A program made the translations under genes and the position numbers. From the NCBI GenBank assembly GCA_007117185.1, contig SKHA01000277.1, forward strand, positions 1 to 33,487: a stretch of 33,487 bases of DNA. The letters run 5' to 3'. Shown one piece after another: positions 1 to 12,340 of this stretch (within the stretch, counting starts at the first letter, position 1; every line of letters starts with the position of its first letter). The DNA is from Spirochaeta sp. GTDB lineage: Bacteria > Spirochaetota > Spirochaetia > DSM-27196 > Alkalispirochaetaceae. Below the pieces are notes generated by a model that saw only the letters and a program-made list of their open reading frames with translations, did not search any database and was not told the origin of the DNA.

Positions 1-1748
1 ACATTACCGATCGTCTTCATCCGCTTCTTCCCCTCTTTCTGCTTCTCAAGGAGTTTGCGCTTCCGGGAAATATCACCACCGTAACATTTGGCGGTCACAT
101 CCTTCCGGAGAGCCGGAATCGTCTCTCGAGCGATGATCGTTCCCCCTATCGCCCCTTGAATGGCGATCTTGAACTGGTGACGGGGAATCTCGTTTCGCAG
201 TTGCCTGCAGGCAGCCCGGGCGCGAAGTTCAGCGTTGCCACGGTAGACCAGCATCGCCAGCGCATCAACCGGCTTTGAGTTCACCAGGATATCCAGGCGT
301 ACCAGGTTCACCGGGCGGTAGTCGATCATCTCGTAATCGAACGAAGCGTACCCCCGGGAGAGGGACTTAAGGGAGTCGTAGAAGTCAAAGAGAACCTCCG
401 CCAGGGGCATCTCAAAGATCACCTCGACCCGGGATGTATCCAGGTAGATCATGTCCTTCTGAATACCCCGCTTGTCATTGCAGAGGGTCAGCATTGGCCC
501 CAGGTAGGTATCCGGGGTTATGATCGACGCCTTGATGAAAGGCTCGTAAGCCTGCTGGATGTGACCAACTTCGGGGTACTCCATGGGGCTGTCAACAACC
601 TTCTTTGACGCGTCGTTCATCGTCAGCTCGTACCGTACCGATGGCGCGGTCAGCACCAGGTTGAGACCAAACTCACGCTCCAGTCGTTCCTGAACCACCT
701 CCAGATGGAGCATGCCCAGAAATCCGCACCGAAATCCGAACCCAAGGGCAGCGGAGTTGTCCTTCTCGAAGACCAGGGACGCGTCGTTCAGCTTCAGCTT
801 GTCCATCGCCCGGACGAGGTCCTGATAATCATTGGTATCCACCGGAAAGATCGACGAGAAGACCACCGGTTTGACCTCACGGAACCCTGGCAGGGCCACA
901 TCACACTTACGCTCCGGTCTGGTGACGGTATCACCCACTCGGACGTCCCTGATCGTCTTTATCCCGGCGATGAAATACCCCACGTCGCCCGCTTCCAGCG
1001 AGTCGGTCTTCTCCAGAACGATCTTGAAGCGACCAATCTCCTCCACCTCGTACTGGGAGCCGTTAAACCACATCTCGATGGTGTCTCCACGACGAAGGCT
1101 CCCCTCAAAGATGCGGATGTGAACGATGACTCCGCGGTACGGGTCGTAGTGGCTGTCAAATACCAGCGCCTTCAACGGAGCTTTCACGTCACCGACTGGG
1201 GGTGGAATGCGCAAAACCAGCGCCCTGATGAGATCCTCAAGCCCCTGTCCCGTCTTTCCGCTGACCAGGACCACCTCATCCGGGTCCAGCCCAAGATCGT
1301 GGTTGATCTGATGCAGGCAGTTCTCCACATTCGCCGCGGGGAGATCGATCTTGTTGATCACCGGGATGATGTGCAGGTCGTGCTCTACCGCCAGATAGAG
1401 GTTGCTCAGGGTCTGTGCCTCAACACCCTGGGCGGCGTCGATCAACAGAATAGCTCCCTCGCACGAGGAGATTGCCCGGGAAACCTCGTAGGAAAAATCC
1501 ACGTGTCCCGGGGTATCAACCAGGTTCAGCTGGTACATCGTTCCGTCCACGTCCATGGGCAACGTGACCGCCTGGCTTTTTATGGTTATGCCTCGCTCAC
1601 GTTCGATATCCATAGAGTCCAGGAGCTGGTCTCGAAAGTCCCTGTCCTCAACGATGTGGGACCGTTGAATGAAGCGGTCAGCGAGGGTGGATTTACCGTG
1701 GTCAATATGTGCGATGATGCAGAAATTTCGTGTGTTGCCTTGATTCAT
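1..1748 (-). CDS. lepA: Translation elongation factor 4 (LepA), 3' end cut by window edge
   Basis: LepA is a ribosome-binding GTPase of the EF-G family that acts on stalled or mis-translocated ribosomes. Reading the minus strand from the ATG at 1748 gives 582 continuous residues with no stop. The P-loop AHIDHGKST lies at residues 13-21, followed by the DTPGH and NKID GTPase motifs. The C-terminal LepA-specific part ends in the lysine-rich KEGKKRMK segment just before the window edge. Family members are about 600 residues, so roughly the last 15 are outside. The start lies 35 bases after the stop of the upstream histidine kinase, and I see only a weak ribosome-binding site. It is the last visible gene of the signalling cluster's strand run and may be co-transcribed with it. 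Identity is very secure. Confidence 0.97.
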   Translation of the reverse strand, partial: MNQGNTRNFCIIAHIDHGKSTLADRFIQRSHIVEDRDFRDQLLDSMDIERERGITIKSQAVTLPMDVDGTMYQLNLVDTPGHVDFSYEVSRAISSCEGAILLIDAAQGVEAQTLSNLYLAVEHDLHIIPVINKIDLPAANVENCLHQINHDLGLDPDEVVLVSGKTGQGLEDLIRALVLRIPPPVGDVKAPLKALVFDSHYDPYRGVIVHIRIFEGSLRRGDTIEMWFNGSQYEVEEIGRFKIVLEKTDSLEAGDVGYFIAGIKTIRDVRVGDTVTRPERKCDVALPGFREVKPVVFSSIFPVDTNDYQDLVRAMDKLKLNDASLVFEKDNSAALGFGFRCGFLGMLHLEVVQERLEREFGLNLVLTAPSVRYELTMNDASKKVVDSPMEYPEVGHIQQAYEPFIKASIITPDTYLGPMLTLCNDKRGIQKDMIYLDTSRVEVIFEMPLAEVLFDFYDSLKSLSRGYASFDYEMIDYRPVNLVRLDILVNSKPVDALAMLVYRGNAELRARAACRQLRNEIPRHQFKIAIQGAIGGTIIARETIPALRKDVTAKCYGGDISRKRKLLEKQKEGKKRMKTIGN

Positions 1749-1783
1749 CAGAGTGCAGTTGTACTACGCGAGAGGACGCGAGT

Positions 1784-3667
1784 TCAAGCAACGCCAGAAT
1801 CGAGCATTCGTCTCAGTCTGGTGACCAGCTCCAGCGGTTCAAACGGTTTGAGCAACGTTTCGTCCTGCCCGGCGTCACGTTCAGCTCCGGAGAGGAGTAA
1901 CATGATTCGCGGCACCCGTTCCCCGGGGTTCTCGCGGAGGAGCTCGACGATCTCGGTGACGGAAAAGTACGGAGCTGAAAGGTCGCTGACGATGGCCGCT
2001 ACCCGGGGAAAGCGGCGCAGCATCAGTACCCCTTCCCCGACGGACCGCGCCGTCAGTGGGGTGTAGCCGTAGTGGCGCAATGTCTCCGCTACAAGAGCTC
2101 GCACCGACTCCTGTTCCTGAATGACCAGGATCGTCTCGTTTCCTCCCACTTCCAGTTTCTCTGTTGCCCCGATGGGGGCGTCCACGGATGAACCTTTGGC
2201 AATGGGCAGGAAGACGGAAAAGCGGGTACCGTGTCCCAGGGTGCTGCTGACGTCGATTCCGCCATCGCTCTCGTCTACTGCACTGTAGACGGTGGCCAGA
2301 CCAAACCCACTGCCCTGGGTCTCGTCTTTGGTGGTGAAGAACGGTTCAAAGATCTGCGGCAGGTGCTCCGGAGCGATCCCCTCTCCGGAATCGGTCACCG
2401 AGAGGACGGCGTAACATCCGCTGTCCAGAGTTCGATTTCGCACAGTTACCGGAGAGCGCAGTTCCTGAACTTCCGTAGTGACCCGGATGCTTCCACCGGA
2501 AGGCATCGCGTCTCTGGCGTTCAGAACCAGATTCAGCAGGATCTGCTGCAGCCGGTTGGGGTCAATGAACACCACCGCGTCGTTCCCGTCGTTGTCGAAA
2601 TCAAGGTTGATGTTCTCCGTCACCAACCCCTCGATCATCGACCGTGCCATTCCTATCAGCTCATGGAAAACGATCTCTTCCGGACGCACCACCGGCACCC
2701 GACTGAACGCCAGCAGCCGTCGCGTCAGTTCTGCTGACCTGCGGGCAGTGTCGTACAACCCGAAGATATTCTTCTTCAGATTGTCCTCATCAGGAGAATC
2801 GGCAACATCATCAAGGGCCAGACGGGCATAACCGAGGATCACCGTGACAAGATTGTTGAAGTCGTGAGCCAACCCCGCAGACAACCGTCCAACCGCATCC
2901 ATCCGCCGGGAGTGAGCCAGCTGTTCCTCTTTTTCCCGCATCGCCCGCTCACGGCGTACCTGCGGTGTGGTGTCCCGGATCACCCAGACGATGTATTCGG
3001 CCTCACCGCTGAGGGTGTGCCCCAGGACGGTCAGGGCGAGCTCGTTCTCGTTTTTCAGTCGCGTCCAGGGGATACCTTCGGAGCCAGGGCCCGACCGGGC
3101 CGCTTCGGTGAGCACTGACATGGGAACGTAATGTTCAAGAGGAACGTCCTGACCTTCCAGCTCGAACAGTGCAGCAGCCGCAGAGTTGGAAAAGAGAATG
3201 GACCGCTGATGATCGGTAACGACGATTGCCGTCTCGATAGCTTCCATCACCAGTGAGAGCAGCTGCTCCCGCTGTTCCATTTCCCGACGCATCTGATGCC
3301 GGTAGAGGGCCAGAACAACAGCGGTGCGCAGCTCCCGCTCCTCAAAGGGTTTAATGATATAGGCAAAGGGTTCGGTCACTTTTGCCCGGGCCAGAGTTTC
3401 CTCGTCAGCGTACGCGGTGAGAAAGATCACCGGGAGGTGGAATCGACGTCGTATCTCCTCGGCAGCGGTAACCCCGTCCATCTCGCCCTGCAAGTGAATA
3501 TCCATCAACACCAGATCGGGCAGTTGGGCATCCCGCGTCTCCAGAAACTCGATCGCTTCCTCAGCCCCGGGGAACGTCCCGGCTACTTCATGACCAAAAC
3601 GCTGCAGGTGCAGACGGATGTCGAGGGCGACGATCTGCTCGTCTTCTACAACCAGTATCCGTGCCAT
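1784..3667 (-). CDS. Hybrid histidine kinase: REC-PAS-HisKA-HATPase with C-terminal receiver-like domain
   Basis: This is a 627-residue cytoplasmic signalling protein without membrane segments. An N-terminal receiver (1-120) has acidic E8/D9, phospho-acceptor D56, T84 and K106. A PAS-like region follows (about 135-240). The kinase core has the phospho-accepting H268 in a GLAHDFNN motif, an N box at N383, a G1 box DSGEG (426-430), an FEPFFTTK segment and a GSGFGLA G2 box (452-458). A second receiver-like domain (about 510-625) keeps D562 and a Lys-Pro pair, but its acidic pocket reads Gln-Glu where receivers normally have two acidic residues, so it may be inactive. The N-terminal input receiver suggests it is itself phosphorylated, for instance by the CheA of the same cluster (inference). 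It starts 3 bases after the CheY-like gene and probably depends on coupled translation, because no strong ribosome-binding site precedes it. Confidence 0.9.
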   Translation of the reverse strand: MARILVVEDEQIVALDIRLHLQRFGHEVAGTFPGAEEAIEFLETRDAQLPDLVLMDIHLQGEMDGVTAAEEIRRRFHLPVIFLTAYADEETLARAKVTEPFAYIIKPFEERELRTAVVLALYRHQMRREMEQREQLLSLVMEAIETAIVVTDHQRSILFSNSAAAALFELEGQDVPLEHYVPMSVLTEAARSGPGSEGIPWTRLKNENELALTVLGHTLSGEAEYIVWVIRDTTPQVRRERAMREKEEQLAHSRRMDAVGRLSAGLAHDFNNLVTVILGYARLALDDVADSPDEDNLKKNIFGLYDTARRSAELTRRLLAFSRVPVVRPEEIVFHELIGMARSMIEGLVTENINLDFDNDGNDAVVFIDPNRLQQILLNLVLNARDAMPSGGSIRVTTEVQELRSPVTVRNRTLDSGCYAVLSVTDSGEGIAPEHLPQIFEPFFTTKDETQGSGFGLATVYSAVDESDGGIDVSSTLGHGTRFSVFLPIAKGSSVDAPIGATEKLEVGGNETILVIQEQESVRALVAETLRHYGYTPLTARSVGEGVLMLRRFPRVAAIVSDLSAPYFSVTEIVELLRENPGERVPRIMLLLSGAERDAGQDETLLKPFEPLELVTRLRRMLDSGVA

Positions 3668-3670
3668 CAG

Positions 3671-4069
3671 CTACCAGGACAGGCCAAGACTGGCGATGGT
3701 GGCCAGCAGCTTTTCCCGCTCAATCGGTTTGACCAGATACGCGTCGGCTTCACCGTCGTGATACGCCTCAACCACGTTCCTTGGATCCTCAAGGGCGGTG
3801 GTCATCACAACTTTAACACGATCCGCGAAGAGTACTCCGATCTCCGCTTCGAACCGCCGAATTTCCTTGAGGGCTGTATGCCCATCCATCTCGGGCATCA
3901 TGATGTCCAGAAGAATCAGATCGTACTGATTCCGTTCTTCCCAGGAGAGGCGATACGCTTCAACACCTTCACGACCATCCACTACAACGTCGGTGTCACA
4001 GACTCCCCGCAGCAAGACCTGGAGATACCGGCGGCTGCCGAAATCGTCCTCAACAATCAGAACACGCAT
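3671..4069 (-). CDS. Single-domain CheY-like response regulator
   Basis: This 132-residue stand-alone receiver domain has no output domain. It shows acidic E7, D8 and D9, phospho-acceptor D55 in LLDIMMPEMDG, the T90/T91 switch residue and K114 in a VKP motif. Single receivers act by binding a partner when phosphorylated or as phosphate sinks. It has an unusually acidic and long alpha2-beta3 linker (about residues 38-50) compared with motor-type CheY, so I do not name it cheY. It lies between two REC-PAS histidine kinases, which are its likely phosphate donors, with the cluster's CheA as an alternative. The ATG is preceded by a good GAGGTGA ribosome-binding site. The upstream kinase stops 10 bases earlier. 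Confidence 0.93.
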   Translation of the reverse strand: MRVLIVEDDFGSRRYLQVLLRGVCDTDVVVDGREGVEAYRLSWEERNQYDLILLDIMMPEMDGHTALKEIRRFEAEIGVLFADRVKVVMTTALEDPRNVVEAYHDGEADAYLVKPIEREKLLATIASLGLSW

Positions 4070-4079
4070 ACATCACCTC

Positions 4080-7206
<3,127 letters not shown>

Positions 7207-8046
7207 CTATTGTACCCTTTGATAGACCGTCGGCGCCACCGAAACGATGGGCAACTCGATTCCGGCAAGCGTCTCGGAATGACCAAGAAAAAGGTAGCCC
7301 CCGGGAAGGAGATACTGGTAAAGCTTGGTAAGCAGGCGCACCTGTCGTTCCCGGTCGAAATAGATGATCACGTTTCTGCAGAAAATCACGTGAAACCGGT
7401 CTTCAATGGGAAAGGAGGGAGCCATCAGATTGAGCCGATGAAACATTACCCGGCGACGGAGCTCCGGTCGCACTCGGACGACGTCGTTGTGCCGGTCCCG
7501 ACTTCTGAGGAAGTAGCGTTTTTTCAGCGCCATTTCCACCGGCTCTACCCGAGTCGACGGGTACACAGCTCTTCTGGCCGTTCCCAGGACCGCCGTGGAG
7601 ATATCCGTTCCGAGAATCCGGTAGTCGAAACGGGTCTCCTGTCGCTGAAACTCCGCCAGGACCATCGCCATGGTGTACGCTTCCTCGCCGGTTGAGGAGG
7701 CAGCGGACCACGCCTTGAAGTACCCATCGGTGCCCCACCCGTCGTCAAGGTGCCGGGGCAGCACAACGTCACGGAGATACCGGAAGTGGTCAGGTTCACG
7801 AAAGAAATCGGTCTTGTTGGTGGTAACCACGTCGATCATGTGGATGATCTCGCCATTATCATCAGAGAAGACAAAGTCGAGATATTCCTGGAAGGACGCC
7901 ATTTTCAACGCTCGCAGACGCTTCTGCAACCGACCTTCCAGCATGATCCGTTTCGCCGGGGGCATTTTTATCCCCACCTCTGTCTCGATGTAGGAACTCA
8001 ACTGCCGGAACTGCTTTTCATTGAGCGACGCGTTTATTACGGACAT
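7207..8046 (-). CDS. cheR: Chemotaxis-type protein-glutamate O-methyltransferase CheR
   Basis: CheR transfers methyl from S-adenosylmethionine to receptor glutamates. The 279-residue protein has the all-helical N-terminal domain (about 8-70). The conserved TTNKTDFFR segment (75-83) precedes the Rossmann domain, whose SAM-binding motif SAASSTGEE lies at 114-122. Downstream are an ILGTDIS strand and an IFCRNVIIYFD motif, both standard for the family. No C-terminal TPR extension or receptor-pentapeptide tether is visible. Its ATG lies inside the last codons of cheA (29-base overlap), which points to coupled translation and matched amounts of the two proteins. Confidence 0.96.
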   Translation of the reverse strand: MSVINASLNEKQFRQLSSYIETEVGIKMPPAKRIMLEGRLQKRLRALKMASFQEYLDFVFSDDNGEIIHMIDVVTTNKTDFFREPDHFRYLRDVVLPRHLDDGWGTDGYFKAWSAASSTGEEAYTMAMVLAEFQRQETRFDYRILGTDISTAVLGTARRAVYPSTRVEPVEMALKKRYFLRSRDRHNDVVRVRPELRRRVMFHRLNLMAPSFPIEDRFHVIFCRNVIIYFDRERQVRLLTKLYQYLLPGGYLFLGHSETLAGIELPIVSVAPTVYQRVQ

Positions 8047-10144
8047 TGCTGTTCACCAATCGCTGTACATCAATAATCAGAGCTACGGTGCCGTCACCCA
8101 GGATCGTTGCCCCACTCACCGCTTCAACGTGATGGTACAACTGGCCCAGATTCTTAATCACTGTCTGATGATCACCGATGACAGCGTCCACAAGAAAGCC
8201 CACTGCACCGATACCGGTTTCCACCACCACGGCCTGCTCAATCTCCGGCAGCTCTCCGATGATGGAAAACTCGGAACGCAGATCCATCAGGGGAATCAAC
8301 TCGCCACGGTTTTCCAGTAACCCCTCCTTCTTGCCGTTGCGGTGATACTCGACGCACTCGGAGACATTTGAGAGGGGAATTACAAAGCGTTCGTCAGCGA
8401 TCCGTACCAGCAATCCGTCGATGATCGCCAGGGTGAGGGGAATGGTCATGACGACAGCAGAACCCTGCCCGGGGGTTGACTCGACGGCAACGGACCCGCC
8501 GATCGTATCGATCTCGCGCCGAACGACATCCATCCCTACCCCGCGGCCGGAGACGGAGGTGACTTCGGCAGCGGTGGAAAAACCCGCCATGAAAACCATA
8601 TCGTACACTTCCCGATCAGAAAGCTGCGTATCGGCACTGATCAGGCCATTTTTGATCGCCTTGGCGATGATCCGTTCGCGATCGAGGCCCTTGCCGTCGT
8701 CCTCAACGCGAATCTCCACGTTGGCTCCGGTGTGGCGAGCCACCAGCCGCACCGTGCCGTTTCGGCGTTTCCCCGCCGCCACACGCTGGTCCGGAAGCTC
8801 AACCCCGTGATCGATGCTGTTACGAATCACATGGACCAAGGGGTCCTGCAGTCGCTCGATGACAGTCTTGTCCAGTTCGGTGTCACCGCCCTCGGTCTCC
8901 AGGTCCACCTCTTTGTGGAGGTCCCGGGCCAGGTCCCGGACAAGCCGCTTGAAGCGGCTGAAAGTACTGGAGATGGGTAGCATGCGAATGCTCATGGTAT
9001 GATCCCGCAACTCCCCGATCAGCCGTTCGAAGTGTTCAGCAATTGCCTGCAGAGAGGACTCTTCCTGCAGAATCGCAGTCTGGGATAACCGCGCTTGCAA
9101 CGTTACCAGCTCGCCCACAAGATCCACAAGATCGTCCAGTTTTTCCGACTGCACCCGGATGCTGGCGGCACCGCTTTCGGACTGAATCTTCTGGCGAGCC
9201 TTTCGGGCGTGCTCCTGCTCCTGCAGCGCCGTCTCGATTTCCCGGGCATCTACCCCGCGGCTGCGCAGAACTTCGCCAAGGCGGGTCTGCCCGGCCAGTG
9301 CGTCCGCAACAACGGATTCCTCCACCACACCGCGTTCAACCAGAATCTGACCCAGGCGCTTGTACTGCTGGGGATCCCCAAAATCGATCTCGTCAACTTT
9401 CCTGATCAGCAGCTCACACTCATCCTCAACAAACATGAAGACGTCCCGCAGGGCGTTCTCATTCTCAGTGGTGGTAAGAAAAAGGTCCCAGGAGGTACCA
9501 CAACTGCCAAGATCAAACGTATCAACCGGAAGAATCCCCTCGGTGTGGGCCACGGTAGTGCAATCGCCCATCTCCTGAAGTTCCTGGAGCAGGAGCAACG
9601 GATTGGTACCGTTGGCCATTATCTTCGAGTCGGGAATAAAACGTATGTGCCAGGTGATCGGAAACCGATCCTGCTCCACCGAATCCGCCGGAAGAACAAC
9701 TGACGCGTCCTCACTGATGAGTCGCCTCTCCACCGGCTTCGCCGGCCCGCTCTGATCCCTGGTGCCGGGAGGACTCACCTCCAACTCGAGAAGGCGCTGC
9801 AGTTTCTTTGACTGTTCATCCAGTTCAGAGGTGACTTCCGGCGTGTCCAGAAGCGCCCGGATATGATCACGACATTGCAGCGTCAGGTCGATCAGGGAGG
9901 GGGTAACGGGAGATTTGCCGCTGCGAACCGTCTCCAGCGCAGATTCTACGTGATGGGTAAACCCGGCAACCACGTCGAAGCCGAACATTCCAGCGGAACC
10001 TTTGATGGTGTGCATCGCCCGGAAAACCGCCGCTACCAGTTCACCGTCTTCGGGGTTGTCTTCCAGGGCAAGAAGTGATTCTTCCAGACTGTTGAGCAGT
10101 TCCTGCGCTTCCGCGAGAAACCCTTCCTGGAACCCGTCAATCAT
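8018..10144 (-). CDS. cheA: Chemotaxis-type histidine kinase CheA with an unusual P1-P3 insert
   Basis: CheA is the histidine kinase of chemosensory arrays. Taking the ATG at 10144 gives 708 residues. The P1 phosphotransfer domain has the phospho-accepting H45 in AMHTIKGSAG. A P2-like domain lies at about 160-250. Two tandem short repeats (264-286 and 289-310, each beginning LG-x-[IV]-L and containing RG) resemble the N-terminal motif of type II secretion ATPases. P3 dimerisation helices (about 330-400) follow. The P4 ATPase has its N box at 438-447, DDGKG at 482-486 and GRGVGMD at 533-539. A CheW-like P5 domain spans about 570-700. A GTG/ATG-type start upstream at 10192 is possible, but 10144 gives the normal P1 start, has an AAGGGG ribosome-binding site and overlaps the STAS gene by only 8 bases. 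Confidence 0.96.
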   Translation of the reverse strand: MIDGFQEGFLAEAQELLNSLEESLLALEDNPEDGELVAAVFRAMHTIKGSAGMFGFDVVAGFTHHVESALETVRSGKSPVTPSLIDLTLQCRDHIRALLDTPEVTSELDEQSKKLQRLLELEVSPPGTRDQSGPAKPVERRLISEDASVVLPADSVEQDRFPITWHIRFIPDSKIMANGTNPLLLLQELQEMGDCTTVAHTEGILPVDTFDLGSCGTSWDLFLTTTENENALRDVFMFVEDECELLIRKVDEIDFGDPQQYKRLGQILVERGVVEESVVADALAGQTRLGEVLRSRGVDAREIETALQEQEHARKARQKIQSESGAASIRVQSEKLDDLVDLVGELVTLQARLSQTAILQEESSLQAIAEHFERLIGELRDHTMSIRMLPISSTFSRFKRLVRDLARDLHKEVDLETEGGDTELDKTVIERLQDPLVHVIRNSIDHGVELPDQRVAAGKRRNGTVRLVARHTGANVEIRVEDDGKGLDRERIIAKAIKNGLISADTQLSDREVYDMVFMAGFSTAAEVTSVSGRGVGMDVVRREIDTIGGSVAVESTPGQGSAVVMTIPLTLAIIDGLLVRIADERFVIPLSNVSECVEYHRNGKKEGLLENRGELIPLMDLRSEFSIIGELPEIEQAVVVETGIGAVGFLVDAVIGDHQTVIKNLGQLYHHVEAVSGATILGDGTVALIIDVQRLVNSNVRNKRVAQ

Positions 10145-10469
10145 TGGGCGCCCCTTTGTCCTCAAGGTGGGTATCCAGTTCCCGACCTTCACGTACCGGA
10201 TTCGGTGTAAACCCTCCAGCTGTCATCCGTCCGGCCACCACTTCAGGCACCGCACCGGTCAGGTGCACCGCCTTTTTGTGTAACCGGGCGTAGCGCTTGA
10301 GGGAAATCAGAAGCTGTACACCGGCAAGATCGATATCAGTGCATTGACTGAGACTCACCAGTACCATCGGAACTTCCTTGAGAGCTGTTGTCACTGTTTC
10401 GGCCAGACCTGTCACCGTTGAAAGGGTCACGTCACCTGTAAAGTTAACCACTCGAACGTTTGTACTCAT
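10137..10469 (-). CDS. STAS-domain protein, first gene of the che-type cluster
   Basis: This is a 110-residue small protein made almost entirely of one STAS (anti-anti-sigma-factor type) domain. The conserved loop reads CTDIDLAGVQLL, so the serine that SpoIIAA-type proteins use for phosphorylation is replaced by leucine. That matches STAS proteins found next to chemosensory genes, whose role is poorly defined. It overlaps cheA by 8 bases. The ATG has an AGGGG ribosome-binding site. A TATGAT hexamer at 10493-10498 would make a good -10 box, but I see no convincing -35, so the cluster promoter is uncertain. An STAS next to CheA could report or modulate array activity, but that is speculation. 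Confidence 0.85.
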   Translation of the reverse strand: MSTNVRVVNFTGDVTLSTVTGLAETVTTALKEVPMVLVSLSQCTDIDLAGVQLLISLKRYARLHKKAVHLTGAVPEVVAGRMTAGGFTPNPVREGRELDTHLEDKGAPND

Positions 10470-10540
10470 GTGAATGCCCCTGTTGTTATGAAATCATACT
10501 GTACATCCGCAAACAAAACACGCGCCCCGGGTGGTTTTCT

Positions 10541-12340
10541 TCAGAGAAACGAGTTGGTCTCGAGGTACGCGCCAAGCTGCAACCCCGTCTCAAGAAAACC
10601 GGCTTTCCGTTTTCGGATTACGATCTGGATGAACGCCGCCCGGGCGTCACGGTCGACATGCCAGTTTCTCAGGGAGAAGGGATCGTTAACGGAAAGGCTG
10701 GACTCATCAGCAATTGAACCGGGCAGAACGTCAGTGATCACGTAGTCCGGTCCGAACAGGCTCCCGGCGAGTTCGTCCACGTTCATCCCGAAAAGAACAG
10801 GAAACAGCTCTTCAATGGGCTGGCTCTTCATTGCATCCTCTACAGGACTGAACGGTCGCTGATCAAGTGCCAGCAGACGCCGCACCTCCGTGCCACTGGA
10901 GTCTATCCAGTCCGTCACCACCAGCGAGCCGGGACGTCCGCCAAGAATCAGATCCTGCGCGTCGATCATATCTGAGACGGCGACACCATTGATGTGAGTG
11001 AGCCGCTCGCCAACCTGGACGCCGCTGCGCTGTACCGGTGATCCCGGAACCACGTACACCGCGGTCAATCCCCGGGACCCCTCGTGGAGGGAAACCCCGA
11101 GCCACGGGTGGACAATCGCACCATCAGTGAAGAGCCGGGGAAAGAAATGACGAATCCAGTACGCCGGAATGACGAAGTTCACCCCCTCAAACTGGGGGAT
11201 TCCCGCAAAAACAACCGCTGCAACCTGACCGTCGTCGGGAAGCACCAGAGGTCCCCCGCTGTTGCCCGGGTTTACCGGGGCATCAATCTGTACCGCCTCT
11301 CCGATCTGCAGGAAGCGGCGACCAGAAGCGGATACAATCCCCGAGGTGATCGTACTGTCCAGACCACCAGGTGATCCCAGCGCAAGAACGCGCTCCCCCG
11401 GTACGAGCCTCCGCACATCGCTGAGAGACATCACGATTGGCGGGTCGATCTCCACCTTCAGCAGGGCGATATCAAAGACCCGGTCGTATCCCACTACCCT
11501 GGCGGGAATCCGTTCGGTGCTCCGCCCGGGCAGCTTGACGTACAACCGGGAGAAGCCGTTGTAGGTGGGGTCAACTTCACTGGAGATGACGTGATAATTG
11601 GTGATCACATAGCCCCGCGGGTCGACAAAAAAACCACTGCCGATGACCCTGTCAGGCACCCCGACGCCACCGGATATGCGCATACCACGATTTACCCATA
11701 CGGTAACAGTACCTGCGAGGAGGTCCGCCGAGGTGACTTCCGGCAGGATCGGCTCATCGGTATCGCTCACTTCCAGACGTCTGAGAGCCTCGGAGTTGTT
11801 GAATCTCTCCGCGAGGTGCCGGAACGCGATCCGCTGCTCCTCGGAGAGATCGTCAAGGGTGGAACGACGCAGCAGCCGATACAGAGCCAGAACCTCCTCC
11901 TGCCGATCAAGCTCGGCAAGAGACCACCACAGCAGGATCTCATCCCGGGCGGGGAGTTCCAGCTCCTCGCCGGGGGAGTATTCCAGGCCCACCTGGAGGG
12001 GGTCGCTCAACAGGATTCGGATGTTGTCCACGCTCTGCAGCACCGTTTCCCAGTCTTCCTCGACCCGAGCGATACGGAATCGGTGGGACTCCGCGTCGAT
12101 GACCCGGCTCATCCATTCACCCACGTCCGGGGCAGACAGGAGGCCCCCGATGAGACCGGAGTTGAGCCGATCCACCACCGCACCGCTGGCCCCCTGGTCC
12201 AGCAGTTCCTCAAGATGGTCAAGGAGCATCTCCCGGTGATCGAAGGTACGGGGTATTCGTTGTTCCGGAGTGGATGAGCAACCTGCCGAACCGAACGAGA
12301 GAGCCAGTGTCATCAGGAAAAGAACAGTCGCACTTTTCAA
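10541..12340 (-). CDS. HtrA/Deg-like serine protease, predicted lipoprotein with PDZ domain
   Basis: This is a trypsin-fold protease likely anchored to a membrane facing the periplasm. The 599-residue protein begins with a lipoprotein signal whose lipobox is SAGC (cysteine 21). About 180 residues of helical, TPR-like sequence follow. The protease domain carries the triad H250 (NYHV), D290 (FDIALLK) and S361 (NPGNSGGP). A PDZ domain lies at about 410-495. The last 100 residues contain a second, degenerate PDZ-like stretch (VITDVLPGS). The start codon is TTG at 12340. It overlaps the stop of the TPR gene as TTGA and is preceded by GGAG at good spacing, and the next ATG would remove most of the signal peptide. 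The pairing with an exported TPR protein and FtsH suggests envelope protein quality control. Confidence 0.9.
   Translation of the reverse strand: MKSATVLFLMTLALSFGSAGCSSTPEQRIPRTFDHREMLLDHLEELLDQGASGAVVDRLNSGLIGGLLSAPDVGEWMSRVIDAESHRFRIARVEEDWETVLQSVDNIRILLSDPLQVGLEYSPGEELELPARDEILLWWSLAELDRQEEVLALYRLLRRSTLDDLSEEQRIAFRHLAERFNNSEALRRLEVSDTDEPILPEVTSADLLAGTVTVWVNRGMRISGGVGVPDRVIGSGFFVDPRGYVITNYHVISSEVDPTYNGFSRLYVKLPGRSTERIPARVVGYDRVFDIALLKVEIDPPIVMSLSDVRRLVPGERVLALGSPGGLDSTITSGIVSASGRRFLQIGEAVQIDAPVNPGNSGGPLVLPDDGQVAAVVFAGIPQFEGVNFVIPAYWIRHFFPRLFTDGAIVHPWLGVSLHEGSRGLTAVYVVPGSPVQRSGVQVGERLTHINGVAVSDMIDAQDLILGGRPGSLVVTDWIDSSGTEVRRLLALDQRPFSPVEDAMKSQPIEELFPVLFGMNVDELAGSLFGPDYVITDVLPGSIADESSLSVNDPFSLRNWHVDRDARAAFIQIVIRKRKAGFLETGLQLGAYLETNSFL

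Noticed and set aside
705-2066. Plus-strand open frame of 453 codons opposite lepA and the kinase end
   Set aside because: It is antisense to two clearly conserved genes, its sequence resembles no protein, and it spans their junction.
10145-10192. Longer N-terminus for cheA
   Set aside because: The added 16 residues are not part of the P1 domain, and the internal ATG has the better ribosome-binding site and a short overlap.
10470-10540. Possible terminator after the protease gene
   Set aside because: A GC-rich stretch precedes TTTTGTTT, but the best stem is only 3 base pairs with a bulge, so I cannot support it.
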